NCBI GenBank assembly: GCA_015478945.1
Contig: JABUQX010131236.1
Span: 1-37,295 of the forward strand
From: Trachelipus rathkii
Lineage: Eukaryota; Arthropoda; Malacostraca; Isopoda; Trachelipodidae
Reading direction: 5' to 3'
DNA: 37,295 nt
This document shows, in pieces, positions 21,039-32,702 of this stretch. The translations under genes and the position numbers were made by a program. Every line of letters starts with the position of its first letter. Position 1 is the stretch's first letter. The notes below the pieces were generated by a model. That model was given only the letters and a program-made list of their open reading frames with translations. It was not told where the DNA came from and did not search any database.

Positions 21039-21959
21039 ATTAAAAAAATTTAAAAACCTTAATTATACCTTTCTAAGAAATCTTTTCTATAGAAAAAAAT
21101 CCCAAATTCTATCATAGTTAAGCAAAGCCAGGTATTTTGTTCCTATCAAGAAATATAGATGATAACCATGTTTAAATTAATGAGTTTAAATTAATGAAAA
21201 ATAAAATGTAGCACCAAAATATTTAAATAATTTTCAGTATTACATTAAATGACATCATGTTTGATATCTGAATGGAACAATGTTTAATTTGAATGAATAT
21301 CAATGTAAATATTTTAAATTACTCTTAAAAGTAATTTTAATTAATGTTTAATAAACAAACAGGTATTTTCTTTAGGTACCATGGACACATTGGTTAGGTG
21401 ATCTTGCACTTCAGGATAAAGAACTATGATTAGTTTGGTAGAAACAAGTGAAAATTTCCCTTATATAGCGATCACCAACACCAAGCTCTAGCGGTATCCT
21501 CGCCACAAACCCAGCCGACTACACAACACTTTGTATTACATAATAGAAAATTAATTTGATTACTAATATAACATAAGCATACCACTAATAACATTTTACA
21601 GTAAACTATTTAAAGAGAAACATTCACTGACCTACCATCTACTATCCACTACCTTAATTAAACTGAAACACTAAGCAAGTACCCAGCTAGCATGCATCAC
21701 CGATAACCTAAAGCAAAATTCCTTGTGTGGTTAACTACTTTTGGGACTGCCATGCCACATAATGTGCGATCGTAGATATTTCATTTGCGGCCCCGTCGCA
21801 CTATTGGTCGACAACAGTGACTCGTTTGAGCCTCGTCGCAATCAAACTTGAGACCAATACATCAACAATATGCTGCTTCAAAAGTAGCGTGCCCGCTGGA
21901 AATACTTGGTATATATCTGCCCTGCCGGATGTACGGTCTAGTTTTTACTTCATAGAAAT

Positions 21960-24900
21960 GGGAATATACATACAGGATACCTAACTTATAGAACACCTAA
22001 AACTATAATCTAATTCGCTTTTTCATGCTTTTTTGAAATTGATATTTATATCGAACAAATGTAAAAACATTATTATTTTATGAATCTCTCGCTGAAAATA
22101 CGTTTTTAATAACTAAAACCACTCATGATACTTTTAGAATTTAACCAAATATATAATTTCCAAATGAAGTTTGGATTTAAAATCGGTACTGTATATATAA
22201 GGTAGATTCTATTAAGTCACTATGCATATAGTGAAATTATATAAGAAAAAGCGTAATTTCTACGAAGTAAAGATTTTTTTATATTAATAAGCACACAGTT
22301 TACACTATAACTACATGAAGCATTATTATATATGGTTACTATATTTAAACAAATATATGAAAATTATCAAATATAAAAAACAGTCTGAATTTAATTAGAC
22401 TAATCCTGAACACTATTCATTAAAAGACATTATTCTGAAACTTCCATTTGAACTCCTGCTTTTGAAATTGCAGGTATTCGAATGGAACATGCAGTTTATG
22501 GTATTTCAACCATTTATTTCGTTCTAGTTAATATTAAATTTACCAAGTTCTTATATTTTAAAATTACCTATTTCAATTTCTTTAAAATTTATAAATCTGA
22601 ACACCATTGAAAATATATTGGCTTCTCGAATGTTAAAAATGAAACATATATATAGGAAGGAAAATACGTAGCACTGTTAACATAAGATGTTCTAATTTAG
22701 TAATTGTGCTAACAGATTTTCAGCCGGAACACACAAGGCGTAATTCTGACTAATCCGAAACACTATTGAAACAGACCATTATCTTCACTCTTATTATTAC
22801 ACCATACAGGCTGTTATCCACTTAAAAATAAAAATCAAAATCAATATATTAATGGTATTAATTATAAACAACAACATGATGTGAAATTTCATTAAAAACG
22901 TCAATTCTTATGAACTATATCACCATCAATCATATCCATTAATAAGATATATCTTTCTAATCTGACTATTTTGAGAGAAATAACCTATTTATAAAAATGC
23001 AATCACAACATGGAAAAAACGACATTGAGTCTCTTCCAATAAATATTCTCAAATGACTTTAGAACACACTCACGCGCGAGGTGTAAACACCTCATTATAT
23101 ATTAACAGAATTAATACCATTAATTATAATTATTGCGATTAAATGTATATGAGATAATATTATATATATGAAAAATGTGAGGTACTGAAGGCCATTTTAA
23201 GACGTTCTAATTTGTTATAGTGGAGAATTTTAGGAGAGGCGTCTTTTTAGTTTTTGAAAGTTATATAATATTCATTATTGTATACGATTATTAACCATGT
23301 GTTGTACAAAAACTAATGAACCATATATTCGGGTCATTCTAAAAAACTCTAATATCTCAACAATCTACAATAAAATCTAAGAAGATTTTCATTAGAAATA
23401 AATTCGATACCAATATGTAAGTACAAAAACCTCAATTTAACTAATGTAATAAAATGCTCTCTTCCTCCTCGTATTTATTGATAATCTTGAGCATATTTCA
23501 AGTGCAACATCTAAACTTGATATATTTCTTCAAAAATAACTTTAACTACCCTTGGTTAATCAAGCACATTATGAAAAATAAATTCTAATCCGATACTATA
23601 ATCGTCAAATTGTTGGAAACATTTTTTGGAGTGATCCAATAAATGTCACACACTCCTTTAAGAATCTATTCCTAACTTTTGTATACTCGTGAAAATTAAT
23701 TCTTAACAAAAGCTAGTAATTTTAGATGAAATTTTTCACTTAAAGACAGAATTATTCCAACTAATTCTCATACCTCATAATAATATTTAGACGCCCTATC
23801 ACTCTACCAAATCATCTCCCTTAACATTATCACATTGACACACTATTCTCACTTAAAACATAACTTGGTTCTCACATCTTACCATCGTACTCATCCCATT
23901 ACAAACCATCCTACTATACAACTTCACACTATCTTTCTACCACCTAATCTCTTTGCAGCATTCCTACATTCATACACATGATAACACTCTATAACATATT
24001 ACTTATATTCCATTCTCCACGCACATTACCTCGCAGCTACGCAAAATGAAATATCTCGTTATATACTACATCTTGCAATTCAATAATTAAAGACACTATT
24101 AACACTACAAATACACACACTTCTATTTCAAAGTACTGAATGTTAGTATCTATTATGGTTAGAAATAATTATTATCTGTCAACACTTTTTTAAGACCGCT
24201 TCTTCCATATATACATTTTCTTGAGTAATTAGTCCGCAATTAATCTTACTATAAGTTTAAAAGCGTTAATAATAAAGACAAGTTAAAACAAATATCTATC
24301 TCTATACTTTATAACTTCACGTCATAAATTTTCAACACAACTAACTAATACCTATTCCTTTGAAAATTACATTTTAAAAAAAAACAAAACAATATTAAAT
24401 TAGAACAATTTCAAAGTTTCACATTAAATTATATGAAATATTACACCTAACACAAACTCATTTCCACCTAAAATATTCACAATTTATTTCGACTATTTTT
24501 TATTGAGATATATTTAGATAATTGCTGCATCATTTCTTAATAGTCGCATAAAATAACCATAAGTCATATATTTTTTCCGGAAATATTAAAACTTGTAGAT
24601 AAAACCCAAGTATAAAAAACTTCAATTTTAAGATTAATTATTTGTTGAGACACAGTTTAGAAATTGAGAATTAATTCTATATTTTTAATTATAAGCAATA
24701 ATATTGATATTATTTGAAAGATTACAAATTTAGTTTTATAATAATAAAGTAAGAATATTACTTAAAGAAAAAAGTTTGAGTTGAAACTTTCTCATACCTA
24801 TTGACAAGTTAAAATTAAATTATTTTTATAAATATCATTAAACAACGGTTTATTCACAACTACATTTGAAAAAATACGAAAAATTATTTTATGGTATAGC

Positions 24901-27900
24901 TTTGCAGTAAAAACAAATAATATTAATTATAGAAAATTTCATTAAAAAATCATCATAGATTTAAAAACACCCTAAAACATATTATTAAAATTCGCTATAT
25001 TATTCTGCTTTTTTGAAATTGCATTATAATGTAGCATTCTTTAACATTATTTATATTTATTGTTACATAACATGCAAGAAAATATTACGCGTTTTAATTT
25101 AACATAATATTTGTTTATATTTAGTAAATTAGCTTAGTAAAAATAAATTTCAAATGTTGAAATTTGGTAAAAATCGTACTTCATTTTAAGAGTTTCTAAA
25201 ATTGTAATGGTTTGGAAAAATTTATCATAGAGATAATGTATTAATAATTTAGAAAGTTAATTTTTTTTATATTATTACAAGGTTTTATACAAACTACTCA
25301 ATCGATTAATAATTAATTTTAGGTATATGATAACAATAGATTGAAAATTTTCATTAAAAAACTAGTCATTTAAAACACCTACAAAAGAATATTAAAAATC
25401 TCTTTTTTTTTGTTTGTTGTAAAAATATATTCAAAAAAGTTGATCACAATTTTGCGAATGAGTTTAGAAGACCGTTAATAAACTCAATTTTAAGAATTAA
25501 ACAATAATTTATTACATAAATTTTTGTTGAATAATTTAGGTAAAAAATTCTTGAAGTTTTTTTAAGAGTTCTAATTTTTGTAATTAGTGAAAAATATTAA
25601 AAAGAAAAGCCGTAATTTTTAGCTAAGTTAAATTTTTATTAAACTAAATAAAAGGTTTTCAAAATAATGAAAATAAATAAAAAGGTGTATAATAAAATAT
25701 TAATACAAAATATTAAGGAGGAAATTATTTCATTTAAAATAAATCGTCTCAATTTAACAGACGGCCTCACACTACTATAAAGAAAGAAACTATTTTCACA
25801 TAAAATTCACTTTTTGCATTTCATGAGAGCAAAAATCGCAGTTAAACAGAATTCCATTTATCTTCACATTGCTTTAAATATATCGTTATAAAATAGTTGA
25901 CAAAACAAAACAGTCGTTTATTTTGAAATTGAAAAACTCGAATGCAAATGCTTGAAATTTAGGAAAAATGGCCGTACGATTTAAGACGACATACATGACA
26001 ATTCTTGTGACATATTTGGGTAATTATTAAACGCAAAATTTAAAGTCGTATTGTGTAAGATAAAGTTATTATTATTTTTTATTGTTGCTAGTCTTAAATC
26101 AAACTTTCGAAACTGATTCAAACTCACCACCACTCAAAAATAAATAATTATAAAATATACTAAATTTTTAAATGTTGGTACATAAAAATTTAAAATTATT
26201 CTTAAATAATTTCGACTAGTAATATTTCTGGAGTTGAAAAGACGTGTTATAGGATTTGGGAAGAAATTAGAGGAGTACACCAATTTTTAGACACGGGCAT
26301 AAAACTTTATTTTTAACACAAAACACGATATATATTCCATTTATCATTTCATTGAAAAATAGCATTGTTCAAAGGCGAGGATTCTTACATTTTTTGTTTG
26401 CCTTTATTCAAAATAGCCAAGCTCGCAATATTTAATAAATTTTTTTGGCTTTCTATATTTCGCGGTAATGAAAAACTCAATATTCATCATTTTTGGTGTC
26501 TTCTTCGTCATTAGTGTAGATAAGGGAAATTTTAAGGAAAAGAGTAGCACAATTTGATGGGGATGGGAATTTCAGATAATTATCTTTGTTATATATGGTT
26601 GATAGGATTAAGAAGCAAATAAAAAACACTGGTGACATGTCTTGCGGAGTTCTGATAATCATATGACGCCTTCAGACCTTGTAAAATTAAAAAGATGGTA
26701 TTGAATGCATCACAGGAATAGCATGAATATATTATTTGATATATATTTTTCTTAAGATTTCCATAAGAACCAATATTGAAATTTCATTAAAAAACGTCGG
26801 ATTATGATCAAATTAAAGTAAACTAGTTAAAAAAAAAATTGCAAATTCTTTTCTTTTCGACCGAAGAGAATTTCTACAGATTCTCACGCATATATCTATT
26901 TTTTTTCCAAATGCTTAAGTAAATTTTACCCGATATATTATATAAATTCATTCATTTGGTAATTTATTATGTAAATTGATACAGATAATTCAATAAGCAA
27001 AATGGAATTACCATTTAGGAAAACGGACATTATTAGTTTACTTTTTTCAATTCTTGAGGAATTTTCAAGACTACAACTTCTAGGTATTTGTCGATTATTT
27101 ATGCTATATTTTGTTAAAAATTTTGATCTGAAATTAATTTTAAAGAACTTTAAAAATATATATGGTTTTTGGAATATTGAGGTTTTAAGTTATCAAATAA
27201 AACAGAGTTTCACAACTAATTAAAATATTTTTATGGTATATAAAAAAAAATAAATTCTAAAATTTATATCATAATAAATTAAACTGTTTCCAATTTAGAG
27301 AGGCAGCCCTTAACAAACATCTAGAGGGATATAAAAATGGTTTCGCATATCTTCTGCTATTCTTCTCATTGACGATTATTTTTTTGTCAGATTATTGGCA
27401 ATGTTGAAAAACACCAGTTATTTTTTCCTACACACATGTTTTTTCCTGAATAATAACTGCTCTTAATTAAAAAAACATAAACATAAATATATAAGAATTT
27501 ATTAAAATTATAACCAAATAACTTCAAATGTTTAAATTTAGGAAAAATCGAACTTTTATAAGATTGAGGTTATCATAATTTGTAATGTGAAATATTAAGA
27601 AAAAGCGCAAATTTTAGAAGTTAAATTTTTTTATATATGAAATAACACTGGTTTTTACACTTATCAAACTAAAGGTATATTTGGTATAAAGTTTTTTAAT
27701 TTTATGTCTTGGGTTAAGTTTCGACATAAATTCTTATGTAAAAATCGTCATTTTTGGAGTTAATTAAAGACACCGGCCTTTTTGAAACCTATCTAAAATA
27801 AATTCGAATTGTTCTATCTTCTATTGAAATTGCGTTCAATGAAAAACATCTCATTTTTTCAAAATGCTCTTTGTAATAATTTTTAGATGTAAACATTCTC

Positions 27901-28400
27901 ATTATTTTAAGAATTAAGTCAGAATTTCATTCTAAATTTCAAATGCAGATATATTTCGTACAATACTATTTATATTCGTGTGTGTGTGTGTAATTTTTAT
28001 TAATTATCTTAATTGTAGGAATCAAAAGCGACTTAAATTAAAGATTATGTAATAGTTTTAAGTCAATAATTTTAAATATAGTGCATGATGTATTTAATCA
28101 CTTTGGTATTAAAAAATTTATTATTTTTTATTAAAAAGCAGATTTTCCCACAGCATCATCAGATGAAATATTGGTACACCTTAAAAAAAGCAAATAAATT
28201 ACAGAAAAAGGATTTGCATTAAAAACTGTTTACAAATATATATTCTAGACAACCTAAAAACGTATGGTCTAAATTCAAAAAAATATCTAACTTTTTCTGC
28301 TTTTTGAATAGCATTTCAATGAACAGTGCTAACTGCACTTGATTTTCACACACCCGTAAAAATTGTATGGGGTTAATCGGATTCCACCAATTTGGGTTTT
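21960..28400. repeat. Diverged tandem array, unit roughly 400-500 bp
   Basis: The same phrases recur on the + strand. A block of AACACC-TAAAA, then AATTCGC, then TTCTGCTTTTTTGAAATTGC is seen near 21991-22040 and 24965-25022. Partial copies lie near 22456, 25373-25420, 25922, 26345, 27769-27832 and 28248-28312. TTTCATTAAAAAACGTC-like words occur at about 22886, 24938, 25350 and 26786. AAGAAAAAGCG followed by AATTT and AAGTTAAATTTTTTTATAT-like sequence is shared by 22242 and 27597, and less well by 25600. Spacings of neighbouring copies are mostly 400-510 bp. Divergence is high, so boundaries and copy number (perhaps a dozen) are estimates. Confidence 0.6.
23760..24130. other. G-poor, pyrimidine-rich stretch within the array
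   Basis: C- and T-rich on the + strand with very few G; 23881-23940, for example, contains only one G. Its composition resembles the block at 8775-9580, although I see no clear sequence identity. No coding content is supported. Confidence 0.55.
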
Positions 28401-29954
28401 TCTTAATTTATGGTATTAGTAATTGACATTTTATTATTTTATGTATATCTACTTTTAATTATAATACATTACTATATAAGTAAAATTAAAAAAAATAAAA
28501 AAAATAAATTAGGAAAATAATCTTCAAGGCTAAATATATATTTTATAGTAAATAGAACATTCCTACACACACATTTTATTCTTATTATTTATGTATGCAT
28601 TATTTATTTTAATTTATTTATTCTTAATTTAAATATAATAAACAATTACATTAATATAGTAAATTAAAAAAATAATAATAAACTGGGAATTTTAATCCAT
28701 AATGGAGGAATTTAACAAGGTGGGACCCAATTCACCGCCCACAAAGAGTGGCAGATTACACCCCTCCAGGAGTCAATTGAGCTTTATTTTAAACTTTAAT
28801 AAACCCTAATATTAATTAGAATACATTATTATATTCTGGACCGGGTGTCTATTTTCAGATTGATTCCAGCAAAAATTTCCTTGCCGATTCATCGTCCGGA
28901 TGACGGTTATAACCTCACAAGTGGTCCACGTCACCCTACTCCCTTAGAACGCTAACCTCAATGTATTGAAATTGTAACTAAACTGTATTGTACTTTTTAC
29001 TTCAAAGAAAATAGTTAATAGCAAAATGATTTTATATTTTTAACTTAACATTTTTATTAAACTTTTTTGATGTATTAATTTTGTATATTTGATTTTTCCA
29101 ACAATCATAGAAAAGTAGGTTTTAGAAGCAGTACTTTAGTTAATTCAGTTACCGATTAGAATTCCTGCCATCCAGGGGTTGTGTGCATGCCCAATCATAT
29201 ACCCAGGGCTCCCAGTTAGAGGAATACGCTACCTGTGATCCAAAAAAACAAATAATTTACTATTTACTAATCATTTTTTTTTGTGGTGAAAATTACAAAA
29301 ATTATAAATGGAAAAAAAGACGACATTAGGTTATATGTTTTAAGATGCACATCTAACACATATTCTTTATTTAGTATCAAGTACTGGTAAAGTTAAACAT
29401 AGATGTGGTAGCTGATCACATTTATTAATAAAACTCTAGTAAAAGTTGAAAAAAGTATTTTTCTTAATTACACTAAAAATTAAGTGCTGCGAAGGCCAAG
29501 ATTAATATAGTACCAATGATCTTTAATTATTAAATACATATTTTAAAAAAATTCATGAAAATAAAAGCATCCATATTACAGAAGTATAAGCGATCATGTC
29601 ATGAATGGTAGTTAAGCATATTAAAAAAATAATCAAAAGATAATATGGAAGAATATCTGACTCAAATTTTGGAAGTAAAGATTCATTACGTACCTTTAGG
29701 CCCGACTACAGAAATTGATGGAACCACTATAGGTTAGGTTTTGTATTTTGTTTGATTCGTTAGAGAACAGCATTATTTTGCATTTGCTAAAAAGTAAACA
29801 AATACAAATCTGTGTATACTAAATAATCTTGCTCATTAACCTGAAAGACTAGGAGGCACCTATAACCAAGACCTAACTTTGAAATGAATCAATTGATAGT
29901 CATAGACCTAAAACTACTTTAAGAAAGAGACCTACATTGCTGTAAAATTTCTAA
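28401..29954. other. A+T-rich interval with small G+C pockets
   Basis: No coding frame recognised. G+C-richer pockets lie at about 28710-28790, 28845-28960 and 29150-29240. The second includes GTTATAACC followed by AAGTGGTCCAC, a motif echoed at 30101-30134 (minus) and 31281-31351. Confidence 0.5.
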
Positions 29955-30072
29955 ATTATATATAACCTATATTATATATATAACTAATATATTTAGTATA
30001 TGATTAATATATATAATATATTATATATAATATATATAATATATATATATAATATAATATATATATATATAA
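29955..30072. repeat. (TA)n microsatellite
   Basis: Imperfect TA repeat with AATA and TTA interruptions. Confidence 0.93.
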
Positions 30073-31267
30073 TTACACTGAGTAAGGCGCCTGGTAGATG
30101 TGAAAGTGGACCACTTAATTATAACTCGTTATACCCTGACTTTCCCACTAATACACTTTTTGGATTTTTTTTTTTCTATCTAGAAAAATAAAGGGCCCTA
30201 GTAGGTCATAAGCACACAAAACAAAAATAATGTAATTAATAAAAGTTTATTAAAGTTTAAGATAAACATATATTAAAATTCCAAATTAGAACACATTTTC
30301 ACTTTTGAAAAAATTGAAGTATTTAATTTTACGAAATTTAATAATTTAAAAATGAAGAAATTGTATGGAATTTTAATTATCTTTTCAGTGTATACTTACT
30401 TTGAGTATATTAGGTTCAGGTTGCGGGAATTTTGTTGTTCCAAACAGTTACTCGTGGCAAAATCACGGGGCATAACTTGGTCCTTATCACCCGCCGTAAA
30501 CATGATGATCGGATGAGATGCAGAACCAAACCATCACATTGTTTTTTCGCTATTTTAAAATTAATTAATTAATTGAACATTTTTTTAAAATTACAATTTA
30601 ATATTAATAAATGTGTACTTTTATAAACAGAAAACTTTGCATGAAAAGAGATAAAATAGTATCACGCCGACGAGGTAGTCACTATCATTCTAATTTAAGA
30701 GGCAAACCATTATGAATTGTTCCACAAAAAAGTGTCAAAATTGTCCCCAAGAGCGAGGGGTGAGATTCAAGTGACCAAATAATCATAAATTTACGCTTTT
30801 TGATTTTGTAAACGTAATCATTATTGTATTTTATTAACTTAATTCATAAAAATTAGAAATTATTAACATAGGATATGCTATACCATCGGGACCCGGTGCA
30901 CCGTCTTTATATAAAACTTGATTAAGTCACCCCAGTCTCTACGTAAAAAATAAATTAAACATTAAATACTTCTGATTTTAGATATGATAACAATATTTTA
31001 TTTAAATTGAAGGCAAAAAAATTAAAAGAAGTATAAATTGAATTTAATACGTAAAAAAATAGAGGATTTAAATATTTCAATTAGTCTTCATTCTTGTATT
31101 TGATCAAGACTGAATTGAGCTTTAGTTTCGCATTCATAAAACTCGATTACACCTTTATTTTTATAAGAATTAATATTTACTCTTTGTCATGTATGTCTTA
31201 TTAACCTAGTAAATAAAACATTAGAATTTCTGAAATTCCAGAAAAAGTGCCATTTAGGGACAAGCGG
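30073..31267. other. A+T-rich interval, possible decayed exon pieces
   Basis: A G+C pocket at about 30400-30550 has two overlapping minus-strand frames open for 35 or more codons. On the minus strand it runs into GTAAGTATAC, a good splice-donor-like sequence (the GT pairs with 30398-30399). Other pockets are at 30660-30780 and 30885-30950. None matches a known protein by eye. Confidence 0.3.
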
Positions 31268-31371
31268 GAGACCGAAACCGTTATATCCAATAGTGGTCCT
31301 TAAGGAGGAAAGTTTCGGTGAGACCGACAGTTATATACCTAAGAGTGGTACCAAGTACACCGACCGCCCGG
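31268..31371 (+). repeat. 52-bp tandem duplication
   Basis: Two units start GAGACCGA at 31268 and 31320. Each continues with GTTATAT, then AGTGGT and CC. The copies are diverged but collinear. Confidence 0.75.
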
Positions 31372-32606
31372 ACCTTATATAAATCGTAGTATATATTTTT
31401 TTTTAAATTATACTGTGTAAGCCGTTTTATTGAGCCAATTATTAAGCTAATCGCTATCTTTGGACAACAGGAGGAAGCGGATTTCTTTTCAGGGCGTAGA
31501 AAGTTGAATAAAAAAAAAAAAGAAAAAGACACCACGGGGAAAAAAAGGGAAAACAGGCGAGATCAAAAGAGCGGAGAAAAAAGTTGGAGACTTGGTGGCG
31601 AAACTGGCGCGCATGTCGAGGGAAACAGATCCCGCTCGTGCAAAGGGATCCTCAGCTGCTTATCTGTCTTTTTCGTTCGTAGATGTAATATAGTATAAAT
31701 TAAATAATTAAATAATAAACCCATATCAAAAAAAATTTTTATCAAAGAATAACAATATTGATTCGTACAATATAATCCAGTAAACATATTTGTTTCGACA
31801 GTTGTTCTTCAATCTACAAGGCATGTGTTAAAGGTAATTTATATTAGCATACTGTTTTTTTGTAATTAGCGTTAGATTTTCCCTCAATCAAAAAAAAAAT
31901 AATATTTTTTTTAGAAACAATCAAATTATTGATATGGGTATGCAATGCAAAACGATCTAACCCATGATAATAAAATTCAACATTAACTAATATATAAAAC
32001 AATGTATATATCGGTATTCATACATTAGCCCATTCTTTTTACATTCCAAAAATAAAGTATAGGTTATATAAGTACGATCAGAGATTAAATCTGTGTACAC
32101 TCAACAAAACTTATCAATAGACCTAACTTACATAGAGTTTATGAAAATTTAGAACGAAAAAATTTGGCAAAAATAATACTTTAAAGAGATCTTGGCACGG
32201 TTTGGTCTTCTACATTATCAATATAACGGAGAAAGGTATAAAAATAAATGATTATCAGAAAAATAGCAAGATTTCATTGAACTTGAGCAAAAAGCTTCAA
32301 CTATTACACTCTTATATTGTATAATATGGTAATTTTAAAAATAAGCAGAAGATTCTTCAACAACCCGCAACAATTGTTATAAAAATTCGAGAGTAATAAG
32401 ACTCTTAGAAAAGATTCTTAGAAAAAGTTACGAGACCAGCCCAAGGATAAAAAAAATTCTAATCGGCTTTCTTATACTCAACTGAACGATTCCATTCTTA
32501 TGCACATTAAATAGCCGACTTTGTGGAAAATAACAAGAAATTTCAGTAAAAAAATACTTATACGCCAACAATAGCTATATTACAATAACCATATATAACA
32601 AAAAGC
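31372..32606. other. A+T-rich interval with a purine-rich, G+C-richer stretch
   Basis: 31505-31680 is A- and G-rich and then G+C-richer, with a GGGAAACAGATCCC near-palindrome at 31620-31633. Short open frames exist on both strands but show no recognisable motif. The remainder is plain A+T-rich DNA. Confidence 0.45.
32405..32495 (+). repeat. Dispersed repeat, copy 1
   Basis: TTAGAAAAAGTTACGAGACC, then AAAAAATTCTAAT, CTTTC, CTCAACTGAACGATTCC. A collinear, diverged copy lies at about 33541-33621, 1.14 kb downstream. Confidence 0.55.
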
Positions 32607-32702
32607 ATATATATATATATATAAATAATATAATATATATATAAATATATATTAATTATATATATATATAATATATATATTTTATATATATATATATATA
32701 TT
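32607..32702. repeat. (TA)n microsatellite
   Basis: Imperfect TA repeat with AAATAA and TTAATTA interruptions. Confidence 0.93.

Larger units (their letters stand above)
20241..21959. other. A+T-rich interval with small repeats
   Basis: No gene supported. It contains an A run near 20267-20282, a 44-bp tandem duplication at 20411-20490 and a short hairpin at 21014-21038. Two G+C-richer pockets lie at about 21465-21530 and 21720-21940. The second has a minus-strand open stretch of about 45 codons that matches nothing I know. Confidence 0.5.

Noticed and set aside
21720..21940. Minus-strand open stretch of about 45 codons in a G+C pocket
   Set aside because: Contains no recognisable motif and no splice signals I could support.
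26477..27223. Short frames on both strands within the putative satellite
   Set aside because: Ile/Phe/Lys-rich chance frames in A+T-rich DNA.
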